64,000 bases of DNA from Yinghuangia soli (GTDB taxonomy: Bacteria; Actinomycetota; Actinomycetes; Streptomycetales; Streptomycetaceae). Positions 8,790 through 17,688 of this stretch are shown here, in pieces. Each line of letters begins with the position of its first letter. The first letter of the stretch is position 1. The notes under the pieces were generated by a model that did no database searches, was not told the DNA's origin, and saw only the letters and a program-made list of their open reading frames with translations. The position numbers were made by a program, and so were the translations under genes. The stretch lies in the NCBI RefSeq assembly GCF_021502675.1, contig NZ_JAKFHA010000019.1, positions 38,310 to 102,309 on the forward strand. The letters are read 5' to 3'.

Positions 8790-10367
8790 ATGCGCACTCT
8801 GCCATTCCCGAGACTCGGACGCGGCCCGGCGGCAGTGGCCGCCGTATCGGCCGCCGCACTGCTGTCGTCCGCCTGCGGCGGCGGTTCCGACGCCGGTGCC
8901 GGAGCCCCCGGCGGCGACCCCCGCCGCGGCGGGACGATCCAGGTCGGCATGCCGTTCGACGTGCAGACGCTCGACCCCACCGCGCCGAACTTCGCCAGCG
9001 CCATGGACTACACCGCCGCGCGCGCCGTCATGGACCCGCTGTTCGCGGTCGGCGGCGACGGCAGCCTCGTCCCGCAGCTGGCACTCGGCGCAACCGCCTC
9101 GGACGGCAACAAGACCTTCACGGTGAAGCTGCGCGAGGGGGTGAAGTTCTCGGACGGCACGCCCTTCGACGCGGCCGCCGTCGCAGCGCACTACCAGGAC
9201 ATCAAGGACAAGAAGACCTGTCTCGGCTGCGCCCCGCGCCTGATGAGCCTGGTGTCCGCGATCACCCCGGCGGACCCGCACACCGTCGTGTTCACCCTCT
9301 CCGCGCCGTGGGCGCAGTTCCCTGAAGTGGGCCTGACCGGCATCGCCGGGCTGATCCCGTCGCCGACCGCGAAGCGGTCCGCCGGCGACGCGTTCGGACG
9401 CAACCCGGTGGGCACCGGCGCGTTCAAGGTCACCGAGATCGTGCCCGGCGACCACGTCACCCTGGTCCGCAGCGAGACTTCCTGGCTGGCCGACCGCACG
9501 CACCCCGACAAGGTCGTGCTCAAGGTCATGCTCGACACCCAGACCGCGGTCCAGTCCGTCCAGGCCGGCACCATCGACATGATGGTCGCGTCCCAGCCGA
9601 ACCAGGCCAAGCAGGCCAAATCCGCCGGTCTGCAGGTGCAGTTGAACGAGGGCCTGAGCCCCGACGGCATCATCATGAACATGACCCGCCCGGGCCTGGA
9701 CGACATCCGGGTACGCCAGGCGCTGAGCATGGCCATCGACCGCAATGCCATCAACAAGGTCGCTTACAACGGCGACACCAAGCCCACCACCGCCTTCCTC
9801 GCGGAGAACGATCCCGAGCAGCAGGGCATCGGCGTCCCCGACTACAACCCGGACAAGGCCAAGCAGCTCCTCGCCGAATACGGCAAGCCGGTCAAGCTCG
9901 AACTCAACACGCTGCAAGGGTCGAACTACGTGGCCGCCACGCAGCTGATCCAGCAGCAGTGGAAGGCCGTGGGCATCGAGTCGACCATCAAGACCAACAC
10001 CGCGGTCGGCATCATGCAGGACGTCCTGCAGCGCAACTACGACGTCAGCTTCTCCCCCGCCTTCGTCGCCACCACCACCGTCGACGGCACCGAGGTCGCG
10101 TTCGCCAGCAGCGGCCGCCGCAACCTGGGCGGCTACGCGAACAAGGCGAACGACGAACTCTTCGCGCAGTTGGGCGCGGCAGGCGACGCCGCCGCGGCGC
10201 TGCCCATCGCTCGGCAGATCCTCACCAACGCCTCGACCGACATCCCCAGCATCCCGGTCGTGCGCAAGACGGGCATGTTCGCCGCGGGGCCGAAGGTCCA
10301 CCTGCCGGCCGCCGACGCGTACGGCGTCGACGCGTTCTCCCTCGTCGACCTGTGGACCACGCAGTGA
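8790..10367 (+). CDS. ABC importer substrate-binding lipoprotein, family 5
   Basis: 525 residues. A lipoprotein signal ends in LLSSAC with acylated Cys at residue 29. The mature part is an SBP family 5 (peptide/opine/nickel) protein: RRGGTIQVGMPFDVQTLDP, the PLF-like block MDPLFAVGGDGSLVPQLA, LREGVKFSDGTPFDAAAV (family signature) and DDIRVRQALSMAIDRNAI. It binds ligand outside the membrane for the two permeases that follow. The ligand is unknown; divergence from an aryl-CoA ligase gene hints at an aromatic acid or conjugate. ATG 8790 has GAGG six bases upstream. The stop overlaps the next start (GTGA). Confidence 0.9.
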   Translation: MRTLPFPRLGRGPAAVAAVSAAALLSSACGGGSDAGAGAPGGDPRRGGTIQVGMPFDVQTLDPTAPNFASAMDYTAARAVMDPLFAVGGDGSLVPQLALGATASDGNKTFTVKLREGVKFSDGTPFDAAAVAAHYQDIKDKKTCLGCAPRLMSLVSAITPADPHTVVFTLSAPWAQFPEVGLTGIAGLIPSPTAKRSAGDAFGRNPVGTGAFKVTEIVPGDHVTLVRSETSWLADRTHPDKVVLKVMLDTQTAVQSVQAGTIDMMVASQPNQAKQAKSAGLQVQLNEGLSPDGIIMNMTRPGLDDIRVRQALSMAIDRNAINKVAYNGDTKPTTAFLAENDPEQQGIGVPDYNPDKAKQLLAEYGKPVKLELNTLQGSNYVAATQLIQQQWKAVGIESTIKTNTAVGIMQDVLQRNYDVSFSPAFVATTTVDGTEVAFASSGRRNLGGYANKANDELFAQLGAAGDAAAALPIARQILTNASTDIPSIPVVRKTGMFAAGPKVHLPAADAYGVDAFSLVDLWTTQ

Positions 10368-11314
10368 CCACCCGCTCGCTGCTCGCCCGCGCCGGGCAGG
10401 CGGTGATCGTCCTGGTCTCCGTCGCGGTGGCGACGTTCGCCCTGGGGCGCATCCTCCCGGGCGAGCTGGCCACCGCGGTCCTGGGCGACACCGCGACCCC
10501 CGAGCAGATCGCCGAGTTCAACCGCAAGACGGGCGCCGACCAGCCGGCCGTCGAGCAGTTCCGGACGTGGTTCACCGGTGTCCTGCACGGCGACTTCGGC
10601 ACCTCGGCGCTCACCGGCCAGAAGGTCTCGGACGCCCTGGCCGACCGCGCCGTCCCGTCGCTGCTGCTGGTGGTCTTCGCGGAGGTCCTGGCGCTGGCCG
10701 TCGCGGTACCCCTTGCCGTGTGGGCCGCGTACCGGCGCGGCAAGGCCCCCGACAAGGCCGCCAACGCGGGCTCGTTCGTGCTGCTGGCCACCCCGCAGTT
10801 CGCCATCGCCGTCCTGCTCATCTACATCTTCGCCGTGCAGCTCGGCGCGCTGCCGGCCACCGGCTACACACCCCCGGAGCAGGATCCGGCGCAGACCTTC
10901 CGCACCCTCCTGCTCCCCGCGGTCACGCTGGCCTTGGGACTCGCCGCGGTCTACTACCGGGTGCTGCGCGCGGGCGTCCTGGAGACCCTCCAGCAGGACT
11001 ACATCCTCGCCGCGCGCGCCCAGGGCCTCACCCCGCGGCAGGTGCTCTTCCGGCACACCCTGCGCCCGTCACTGCTGCCGCTGGTGACCCTGGTCGGCCT
11101 CAACTTCGGGTTCCTGGTCGGCGGCGCCGTCATCGTCGAGCAGCTGTTCGCCATCCCCGGCCTGGGCACCTACGCCCTGGGCGCCGTCCAGACCAAGGAC
11201 TTCACTGTCCTGCAAGGCACCGTCCTGCTCATCGCCGCGGTGTACGTGCTCGTCAATCTCGCCGTCGACCTCCTCTACGGCGTGCTCGACCCCAGGATCC
11301 GCCATGCCCGCTGA
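10364..11314 (+). CDS. ABC importer permease, DppB type
   Basis: 316 residues with six predicted membrane helices, the first at residues 8-28 (AVIVLVSVAVATFALGRIL). The large outer loop contains GDFGTSALTGQKVSDAL and the cytoplasmic coupling helix has the EAA loop DYILAARAQGLTPRQVLFRHTLRP. It forms the channel with the DppC-type partner. GTG start overlaps the previous stop by four bases, which indicates translational coupling in one operon. Confidence 0.9.
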   Translation: MTTRSLLARAGQAVIVLVSVAVATFALGRILPGELATAVLGDTATPEQIAEFNRKTGADQPAVEQFRTWFTGVLHGDFGTSALTGQKVSDALADRAVPSLLLVVFAEVLALAVAVPLAVWAAYRRGKAPDKAANAGSFVLLATPQFAIAVLLIYIFAVQLGALPATGYTPPEQDPAQTFRTLLLPAVTLALGLAAVYYRVLRAGVLETLQQDYILAARAQGLTPRQVLFRHTLRPSLLPLVTLVGLNFGFLVGGAVIVEQLFAIPGLGTYALGAVQTKDFTVLQGTVLLIAAVYVLVNLAVDLLYGVLDPRIRHAR

Positions 11315-12242
11315 CACCGGCCTCGCCGGCACCCCGCCGCCGGACCTCGCCCCCTCCTCTGCCTCGGCCTCTGCTGCTGCTCTTTCCGAGTCCCCGCGCA
11401 ACGGCACCCGGCCGCTGCCGCCGAACCGGAACCGGCTCGGCACCGGCGCGTGGCTGGCCGTCGGCTTCCTGGCCGTACTGTGCGCCGCCGCCCTGCTGGC
11501 ACCGGTCCTGCCCCTGGAGGACCCGACGCGCAGCGACACCGACGCCCTGGCCGCCGGCATCAGCGGGGACCACTGGCTCGGCACCGACGCGCTCGGGCGC
11601 GACACGCTCGCGCGGATCGTGCACGGCGCCCGCGTCAGCCTGGTCGTCGGCGCCGGGGCGACCGTGATCGGCGCCGTCGTCGGCACCGTGCTCGGCATGG
11701 CCGCCGGCATGGGGCGCGGCCTGCTGCCCGGCGTCATCATGCGCCTGACGGACGTGCTCCTCGCGTTCCCGGCGATGATCTTCGCGCTCGCGGTCATCGG
11801 CGCCGTCGGACCGTCCACCACGTCGGTCACCCTCGTCATCGGGCTGCTGTTCGTGCCGGGCTTCGTGCGCATCGTGCGGGCGCCGGTACTGAGCCTGTCG
11901 CAACGCGAGTTCGTGCTCTCCTGCCGGGCGATGGGGATGTCCGCGCCGCGGCTCATGCTGCGCGAGATCCTGCCCAACATCCTCACCGGCATCGTCACGT
12001 ACGGCGTCACCATGTTCGGCGTAGGCGTGATGGTCGAAGGCGGCCTCGGCTTCCTGGGCGTCAGCGTCCCGCCGCCCGACCCCACGTGGGGCGGCATGAT
12101 CGCGGAAGGCCGCCAAGTCCTCGCCGAACACCCCATGGTCACCCTCACCCCCACCCTGGTCCTGGTGCTCGTGGTGCTGTGCGCCAACGTCGTCGGCGAC
12201 CGGCTCTCCGCCCGACTCGACATGCGCGGAGCGATGCTGTGA
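11304..12242 (+). CDS. ABC importer permease, DppC type
   Basis: 312 residues. A variable hydrophilic N-terminus (about 45 residues, Ser/Ala/Pro-rich) leads into helix 1 (AWLAVGFLAVLCAAALLAPV), then HWLGTDALGRDTLARIVHGA, the DppC hallmark, and the EAA loop EFVLSCRAMGMSAPRLMLREI. It ends with the usual PDPTWGGMIAEGR block. It overlaps the DppB-type gene by 11 bases. Second half of the transmembrane channel. Confidence 0.9.
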   Translation: MPADTGLAGTPPPDLAPSSASASAAALSESPRNGTRPLPPNRNRLGTGAWLAVGFLAVLCAAALLAPVLPLEDPTRSDTDALAAGISGDHWLGTDALGRDTLARIVHGARVSLVVGAGATVIGAVVGTVLGMAAGMGRGLLPGVIMRLTDVLLAFPAMIFALAVIGAVGPSTTSVTLVIGLLFVPGFVRIVRAPVLSLSQREFVLSCRAMGMSAPRLMLREILPNILTGIVTYGVTMFGVGVMVEGGLGFLGVSVPPPDPTWGGMIAEGRQVLAEHPMVTLTPTLVLVLVVLCANVVGDRLSARLDMRGAML

Positions 12243-13345
12243 ACCCTCTCGGCACCACGAACCCGACTACCGGGAAGCCCGCTTCCTCGGCAGACGGGCA
12301 CGGCTCCCTCTTGCGGCTGCGGGGCTACTCGGTGCATCTGCACTCCCCGCGCGGCATCGTCGCGGCCGTCGACGGCGTCGACGTCGACCTCGCCCGCGGA
12401 CGTACGCTGGCCGTCGTCGGCGAGTCGGGGTCCGGCAAGAGCGTGCTGTGCCGCAGCCTGCTCGGCCTCCTCCCCGCCGCCGCGGTCGCGCACCGCGGCG
12501 GGACGGCCCACTTCGACGGCATCGACCTCGCGGTGACCGGGGAAGCGGCGCTGCGCGACATCCGCGGGCGCCGCATCGGCATGGTGTTCCAGGACCCCAT
12601 GACCGCCCTCAACCCCGTGCTCCCGGTCTGGCGGCAGATCGCCCTGCCGCTCCGGCGGCACCTGCGCCTCGACCGCCGAGCGGCGAAGCGCGCCGCGGTC
12701 GAACTCCTGGACTCCGTCGGCATCCCCGACCCGGCCCGGCGCGCCGACCAGTACCCCGTCCAGATGTCCGGCGGCATGCGGCAGCGCGTCATGATCGCGA
12801 TCGCCCTCGGCTGCGACCCGGACCTGCTCATCGCCGACGAGCCGACCACCGCGCTGGACGTCACCGTGCAGGCCCAGATCCTCGGGCTTCTCGACCGGCT
12901 CCGCGCCGAACGCGACATGGCCGTCATCCTCATCAGCCACGATCTCGGCGTGGTGGCGGACCACTCCGACGACGTCATGGTCATGTACGCGGGGCGCCAG
13001 GCCGAACGCGGCGCCACGCGCGGAGTCCTCGCCGGCCCCCGCATGCCGTACACCCGCGCGCTGCTCGACGCGGCACCGACGCTGCACGGTGAACGCGGCC
13101 GCCGTTTGGCGGCGATCGGCGGCCAACCGCCCGACCTCACCCGCCTGCCGGACGGTTGCGCGTTCGCCGCGCGCTGCCCGCGCGTCCAGGACCGGTGCCG
13201 CACCCAGGCGCCGCCGCTCGCCCCGGTGCCGGGCAGCGCCCACGACGGCGCGTGCTGGAACCCGGTGCCGGTGCCCGGGTCGGCCGACCTGCCGGAAGGC
13301 GGCGCACCCATCCCTCAGGAGACCCAGGAGACGAGCCGCGCATGA
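12239..13345 (+). CDS. ABC importer ATPase, DppD type
   Basis: 368 residues. Walker A GESGSGKS near residue 60, Q-loop VFQDPMTALNPV, signature MSGGMRQRVMIAIAL, Walker B LLIADEPTTALDV, H-loop ISHDLGV. The C-terminal oligopeptide-transporter motif has the cysteine set CAFAARCPRVQDRC...C, which in this family holds an iron-sulfur cluster or metal. The GTG start overlaps the upstream stop (GTGA) and the stop overlaps the next ATG. It pairs with the DppF-type ATPase. Confidence 0.92.
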   Translation: MNPLGTTNPTTGKPASSADGHGSLLRLRGYSVHLHSPRGIVAAVDGVDVDLARGRTLAVVGESGSGKSVLCRSLLGLLPAAAVAHRGGTAHFDGIDLAVTGEAALRDIRGRRIGMVFQDPMTALNPVLPVWRQIALPLRRHLRLDRRAAKRAAVELLDSVGIPDPARRADQYPVQMSGGMRQRVMIAIALGCDPDLLIADEPTTALDVTVQAQILGLLDRLRAERDMAVILISHDLGVVADHSDDVMVMYAGRQAERGATRGVLAGPRMPYTRALLDAAPTLHGERGRRLAAIGGQPPDLTRLPDGCAFAARCPRVQDRCRTQAPPLAPVPGSAHDGACWNPVPVPGSADLPEGGAPIPQETQETSRA

Positions 13346-14427
13346 AGACCGACGACAAGCGCGGCACGCCGCTCCCCGGTGCCGCCCCGGGTGCCGCTCC
13401 CGGTGCCGACCCCGACACGCCGCTGCTGAGCGTGCGCGGGCTCCGGGTCCGCTACCGCAATGCCGGGCGCCCCTTCGAGGCCGTCGCCGGCCTCGACCTC
13501 ACCGTGCACGCGGGCGAAACCCTCGGCCTGGTCGGGGAGTCCGGCTGCGGCAAGTCGACCGTCGCACGCGCCGTCGCACGCATCGAGGACGACGTCTCCG
13601 GCGCGATCGTCTTCGACGGACAGGACGTGACCCGGGCCCGCGGCCGTGCGCTCAAGCCCTACCGGCGGCGGGTCGGCATGGTGTTCCAGGACCCCATCGC
13701 CTCCCTCAACCCGCGCCGTACGGTCCGCGACATCATCGCCACGCCCCTCACCCTCGCCGGGAAGGGCGACCCGGCGGAGGTCCGGGCCCGGGTCGGTGAA
13801 CTGGCCGAACTCGTCGGGCTGCACCCCTCCATGTTGGAGCGGCGGCCGCACGAGATGTCCGGCGGTCAGTGCCAGCGCGTCAGCATCGCCCGGGCGCTGG
13901 CCTGCCTGCCGGAACTCCTGCTGTGCGACGAGGTCGTCTCCGCGCTCGACGTCTCCATCCAGGCCCAGGTGCTCAACCTCTTGATGGACATCCGCGAACG
14001 GCAGCGCCTGGCCATGCTGTTCATCTCCCATGACCTTGCCGTGGTGCGGCAGTTGTCGGACCGCGTCGCGGTGATGTACCTCGGCATGCTGTGCGAGGAC
14101 GCCCCGGTCGACGAGCTCTTCGGACGGCCCGCTCATCCGTACACCCGTGCGCTGCTGGCCTCGGTGCCGGGCGGTGCCGGACCCGGGGCCGAGCCCGAGC
14201 CCGGGTCCGCCGGAGCCGGCTCCGGGCCGGCGGGTGTCGCGTCGGCCGACGTGGCACACAGGCTGCTGAGCGGCGACCTGCCCTCCCCGCTCGACCCGCC
14301 GAGCGGATGCCGGTTCCGGACGCGCTGCCCGCTCGCCCAAGCCCGCTGCGCCGCCGAGGTTCCGCAGCCGGTCGAGGTCCGGCCCGGGCACCGGGTGGCC
14401 TGCCACTTCCCGCTCGTCGCCGCCTGA
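13342..14427 (+). CDS. ABC importer ATPase, DppF type
   Basis: 361 residues. Walker A GESGCGKST near residue 70, Q-loop VFQDPIASLNPRRTV, signature MSGGQCQRVSIARAL, Walker B LLLCDEVVSALDV (Glu followed by Val-Val, a common DppF variant), H-loop FISHDLAVV, and the C-terminal cysteine motif CRFRTRCPLAQARC. A Gly/Pro/Glu-rich insert near residues 275-305 separates the core from the C-terminal motif. Last gene of the importer operon, coupled by an ATGA overlap. Confidence 0.92.
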   Translation: MKTDDKRGTPLPGAAPGAAPGADPDTPLLSVRGLRVRYRNAGRPFEAVAGLDLTVHAGETLGLVGESGCGKSTVARAVARIEDDVSGAIVFDGQDVTRARGRALKPYRRRVGMVFQDPIASLNPRRTVRDIIATPLTLAGKGDPAEVRARVGELAELVGLHPSMLERRPHEMSGGQCQRVSIARALACLPELLLCDEVVSALDVSIQAQVLNLLMDIRERQRLAMLFISHDLAVVRQLSDRVAVMYLGMLCEDAPVDELFGRPAHPYTRALLASVPGGAGPGAEPEPGSAGAGSGPAGVASADVAHRLLSGDLPSPLDPPSGCRFRTRCPLAQARCAAEVPQPVEVRPGHRVACHFPLVAA

Positions 14428-14495
14428 CGCCGCAACCCGGCGCGGTACTTCGGTGCGCGCCTCGTCGGGCGCTTCGGTTCGCCGCGTCGTCGGGA

Positions 14496-14537
14496 GCGCG
14501 GCAGGCAGCGTCAGCCCGGCGCCGCTGCCTGCCGCGC
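14496..14537. terminator. Bidirectional terminator after importer operon
   Basis: Perfect 15-bp arms, GCGCGGCAGGCAGCG at 14496-14510 and complement at 14523-14537, loop of 12. It covers the stop codon of the minus-strand ROK gene and serves the convergent importer operon. Confidence 0.7.
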
Positions 14538-15689
14538 GGCGGCAAGTGCCGCGCCGCGCACCGGCGCCTCGTCACCCAGCTCGGCGATCGCGACCGCGGT
14601 CGTGGACGGGTGCAACTGGCCGACATAGGCGGTGAGTCGGGCGCGTACCGCGTCCAGCAGCAGCCGCCCGGCTCCGGTCAGCGGCCCGCCGATGACCGCC
14701 AAGCGCAGATCCAGCGGAGTCGCCACGGCCCCGATCACCGATCCGATCGCGGTGCCCGCGTCGGTGATCGCCGCGCGGCACCGCGCGTCCCCGGCAAGGG
14801 CGCCGGACACCACCTGCGCGAGGTCGCGGGGCCGGCCTACCCGTCCCTCGCCCGCGGCCTCCACCAGCGCGGCCTCGCCCACCACCGTCTCCAGGCAGCC
14901 CCGGCCGCCGCACCAGCAGGACTTGCCGCCGGAGTCGACGACGGTGTGGCCGAACTCGCCGGCGACTCCGCCTCCGCCGCGGTAGATGCGCCCGTTCAGC
15001 ACGAGCCCTCCGCCGACGTAGGCGTGCCCCAGCACGTACATGAAGTCGCGGTGCCCGCGGCCCGCACCGGCGTGCATCTCGGCGAGCGCGGCCAGATTGC
15101 AGTCGTTCTCGACGGTCACCTCCGTGCCCAGCGCCTCGGCGAGGTCGCGGGTGAGCGGCACACTCCCCCAGCCCATGGCCTGGTGGTAGCCCTCGCCGAG
15201 CAGGTCCGGGGCGGCGCCTTCCGACGTCGCCCGGACCAGGCCGGGCACCGCCACCACCGCACCGGCGAGTCGGGCCGGGCTCAGGCCGCGTCCCTCGTCC
15301 AGGCCCCGGACCAGCTCCACCACGGTGTCCAGGGCCTGCGAATACGCGCACGGGACGGGGATTTCGGCGGCGTGCACGGCGGGATCCGCACCGTGCCCGA
15401 CGGCGGCGACGCGGACGCGCGTACGGGCGATCTCGATGCCCAGGTACCAGGGGGCCGGCCGGTCGCGCAGACTCAGGATCCGGGTGCGGCGGCCGTTGCG
15501 GATGCCCGGCTCCACGTGCACGTGCCCCTGCTCGACGAGGATCCTGACCAGGTTGGACACGGTCGCCTCGGACAGCTTCGACACGGCGGCGAGCTCGACT
15601 TGCGCCATCGGTCCGGCCGCCAGGCAGTCGCGCAGCACGCGGAGGTTGGCCTCGCGCGCATCGCGCTGCGGTCTGCCGTCGGAAGCCAT
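14511..15689 (-). CDS. ROK-family (NagC/XylR-type) transcriptional repressor
   Basis: 392 residues. The N-terminal winged helix reads LRVLRDCLAAGPMAQVELAA, then KLSEATVSNLVRILVEQG. The ROK sugar-kinase-like domain follows: WYLGIEIARTRVRVAAV near 85, ENDCNLAALAEMHAGAG near 210, and the zinc motif CWCGGRGCLE near 255-264. ROK repressors bind a sugar or sugar phosphate. It converges on the ABC importer and diverges from an esterase gene, so it may control either. The start at ATG 15689 has GAGGAG ten bases upstream. GTG 15707 is an alternative. Confidence 0.85.
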   Translation of the reverse strand: MASDGRPQRDAREANLRVLRDCLAAGPMAQVELAAVSKLSEATVSNLVRILVEQGHVHVEPGIRNGRRTRILSLRDRPAPWYLGIEIARTRVRVAAVGHGADPAVHAAEIPVPCAYSQALDTVVELVRGLDEGRGLSPARLAGAVVAVPGLVRATSEGAAPDLLGEGYHQAMGWGSVPLTRDLAEALGTEVTVENDCNLAALAEMHAGAGRGHRDFMYVLGHAYVGGGLVLNGRIYRGGGGVAGEFGHTVVDSGGKSCWCGGRGCLETVVGEAALVEAAGEGRVGRPRDLAQVVSGALAGDARCRAAITDAGTAIGSVIGAVATPLDLRLAVIGGPLTGAGRLLLDAVRARLTAYVGQLHPSTTAVAIAELGDEAPVRGAALAAARQAAAPG

Positions 15690-16057
15690 ACCGATCATGC
15701 TCCTCACGCCTTGTCACCGGTGTCAAGCATGCCGCCCGGCCCGGACCTTGGCTTTTCTCCTTGAATTCATCGGCGTGAAGTCGGGACTGCGAATCCCGCC
15801 ACGATTCCGCCTTTGCGGTCATGCGGTCCGGACGGCACTGAATTCAAGAATCGAAGTCACCGGAAAACCGGCCGCTATTTGGGCACAGGCCTCCGGAAAG
15901 GCTTGTCGCGGTCCCTCTTCGTGGGATAGCCATAGCGTATTGATCGCGAGGACCGGACCGCCGCACCGCTCGGTGGCGTCTTGTAATCCCGCGGCCCCGC
16001 CGGACGCTGGCGCACCCTGTGACCGCGGACGCGGACCATTCACCGAAGGAGCCGCAC
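15690..16057. other. Divergent region, ROK regulator versus carboxylesterase
   Basis: 368 bases without a gene. It contains TTGAATTCA at 15761-15769 and its reverse complement TGAATTCAA at 15839-15847, an inverted pair about 70 bases apart and the best operator candidates. It is AT-richer than the flanking genes. Confidence 0.5.
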
Positions 16058-17638
16058 ATGGGAGTCGTCGTCAAGACCACCGGGGGCCAGGTCGAGGGGA
16101 CCGGCCTCTCCGGCGGACTCACGGTCTTCAAGGGCATCCCCTTCGCCGCGCCGCCCGAGGGGCCGCTGCGGTTCCAGGCGCCTGCTCCCGCACCCCGCTG
16201 GGACGGGGTCCGGCCGGCGCACGCCTTCGGCGTGGTCCCGCCGCAACTGCCGCTCGTGCCCGGTATGCCGCGGGCCTGGCTGCCCGAACACGGCATGGAC
16301 TGCCTCACCGTCAACGTGTGGACGCCGGGCGGCGAGGGCGACCATTTGCCGGTCATGGTGTGGATCCACGGCGGCGGCTGGAAGAGCGGCCACTCCGCCG
16401 ACCCGACGCACGACGGCGCCGTGCTGGCGCGCGACGGCGTCGTCCTGGTCACCTTCAACTACCGCGTCGGATTCGAGGGCTTCGCCCACGTGCCCGGCGC
16501 ACCCGACAACCGCGGATTCCTGGACCAGGCCGCGGCGCTGTCCTGGGTGCAGGAGAACATCGCCGGATTCGGCGGCGATCCCGGCAACGTCACCGTCTTC
16601 GGCGAGTCGGGCGGAGGTGCCTCCATCGCGGCGCTGATGTCCGCACCGCACGCCCGCGGCCTGTTCCGCCGGGCCATCGTGCAGAGCATGGCCGGACGCT
16701 ACATCCCGCAGGAGGAGTCGGCGCGGATCTCCCGGCTGATCTGCACGGCCGCGGGCGTGCGGCCCGAGGACCTCGCGAGCGTGGCTCCCGAGCGGCTGCT
16801 CGCCGTCCAGGACGTCCCGCTCGCGTCGATGGAGGCGGACCCCAGGGCGTGGACGACCCCGGAGGCCATCACCGCGTTCTCGCCGAGCATCGACGGTGTG
16901 ACCGTCGTCGACAAGCCCTGGCTCGCGCTGCGCTCGGGGGTCGCGCGGGACATCGACCTGATCTCCGGCTACACCCGTGACGAGTTCACGCTGTGGTCCC
17001 TGCAGCACGGGGCGATCAGGCCCAGCCTCACCGGCATGATCAAGTCGCTGCCCATGATGGCCACGATGGCCCGCAGCCGCCTGCGTCGCGACCCGTCGGC
17101 GCCCAAGCAGCCGCGTCCCGCCCGCCGCAACATCGAACTTTCCTACACAGCGGACCTGTTGGGATTGGCTGCGGATGCGCCGGACCAGTACCGAGCCGCG
17201 CATCCCGGCGCGTCCGACGGACAGCTGTACACCGCGATGTACTCCGACTCGCTGTTCCGCATGCCGTCGACCTGGCTGGCGGAGGCCCACGCGGCGGCGG
17301 GCGGGCGCGCGTTCCTGTACGAATTCGCCTGGCCCAGCCCCTCGATGGGCGGTGTCCTGGGCGCCGTGCACACCATCGACATCCCCGCCGCCTTCGGGCA
17401 TGCCCAAGGGGAAATGGGCAAGTTCCTGTTCGGCGGCAAGCCGCCCCCGTCGGACTTCCTCGAACTCTCGCGCCGACTCCGCGATTCCTGGGTGTCGTTC
17501 GCGCGCGGCGGCGACCCCGGGTGGCCGCTGTTCACCTCCGAGGACCCGCAGGCGCGCATCTGGGACACCCCGCCGAGCGTCGTCGCCGACCCGCTCGCCG
17601 CATCCCGCCGGATCTGGCGCGCCAAGTCGCAGCAGTGA
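16058..17638 (+). CDS. Type B carboxylesterase/lipase family protein
   Basis: 526 residues. Alpha/beta-hydrolase of the carboxylesterase type B family: GIPFAAPPEGPLRFQAP near residue 27, DCLTVNVWTP near 85, oxyanion HGGGW near 104, nucleophile elbow VTVFGESGGGASIAAL with Ser184, and a late HTIDIPAAFGH block carrying the probable catalytic histidine. The acid residue lies in the usual region before residue 320 but I did not fix it. No signal peptide is evident. It hydrolyses carboxyl esters; the substrate is unknown. ATG 16058 has AAGGAG seven bases upstream. Confidence 0.85.
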   Translation: MGVVVKTTGGQVEGTGLSGGLTVFKGIPFAAPPEGPLRFQAPAPAPRWDGVRPAHAFGVVPPQLPLVPGMPRAWLPEHGMDCLTVNVWTPGGEGDHLPVMVWIHGGGWKSGHSADPTHDGAVLARDGVVLVTFNYRVGFEGFAHVPGAPDNRGFLDQAAALSWVQENIAGFGGDPGNVTVFGESGGGASIAALMSAPHARGLFRRAIVQSMAGRYIPQEESARISRLICTAAGVRPEDLASVAPERLLAVQDVPLASMEADPRAWTTPEAITAFSPSIDGVTVVDKPWLALRSGVARDIDLISGYTRDEFTLWSLQHGAIRPSLTGMIKSLPMMATMARSRLRRDPSAPKQPRPARRNIELSYTADLLGLAADAPDQYRAAHPGASDGQLYTAMYSDSLFRMPSTWLAEAHAAAGGRAFLYEFAWPSPSMGGVLGAVHTIDIPAAFGHAQGEMGKFLFGGKPPPSDFLELSRRLRDSWVSFARGGDPGWPLFTSEDPQARIWDTPPSVVADPLAASRRIWRAKSQQ

Positions 17639-17644
17639 AAAGGC

Positions 17645-17675
17645 GGTTCCCTCGCCCGTGACGGGCGAGGGGACC
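17645..17675. terminator. Bidirectional terminator
   Basis: A 14-bp stem with one G-T wobble, core CCCTCGCCCG/CGGGCGAGGG and loop TGA, sits seven bases after the esterase stop and 14 bases before the stop of the minus-strand amidohydrolase gene. Confidence 0.8.
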
Positions 17676-17688
17676 TGCCGGTCCGGGG

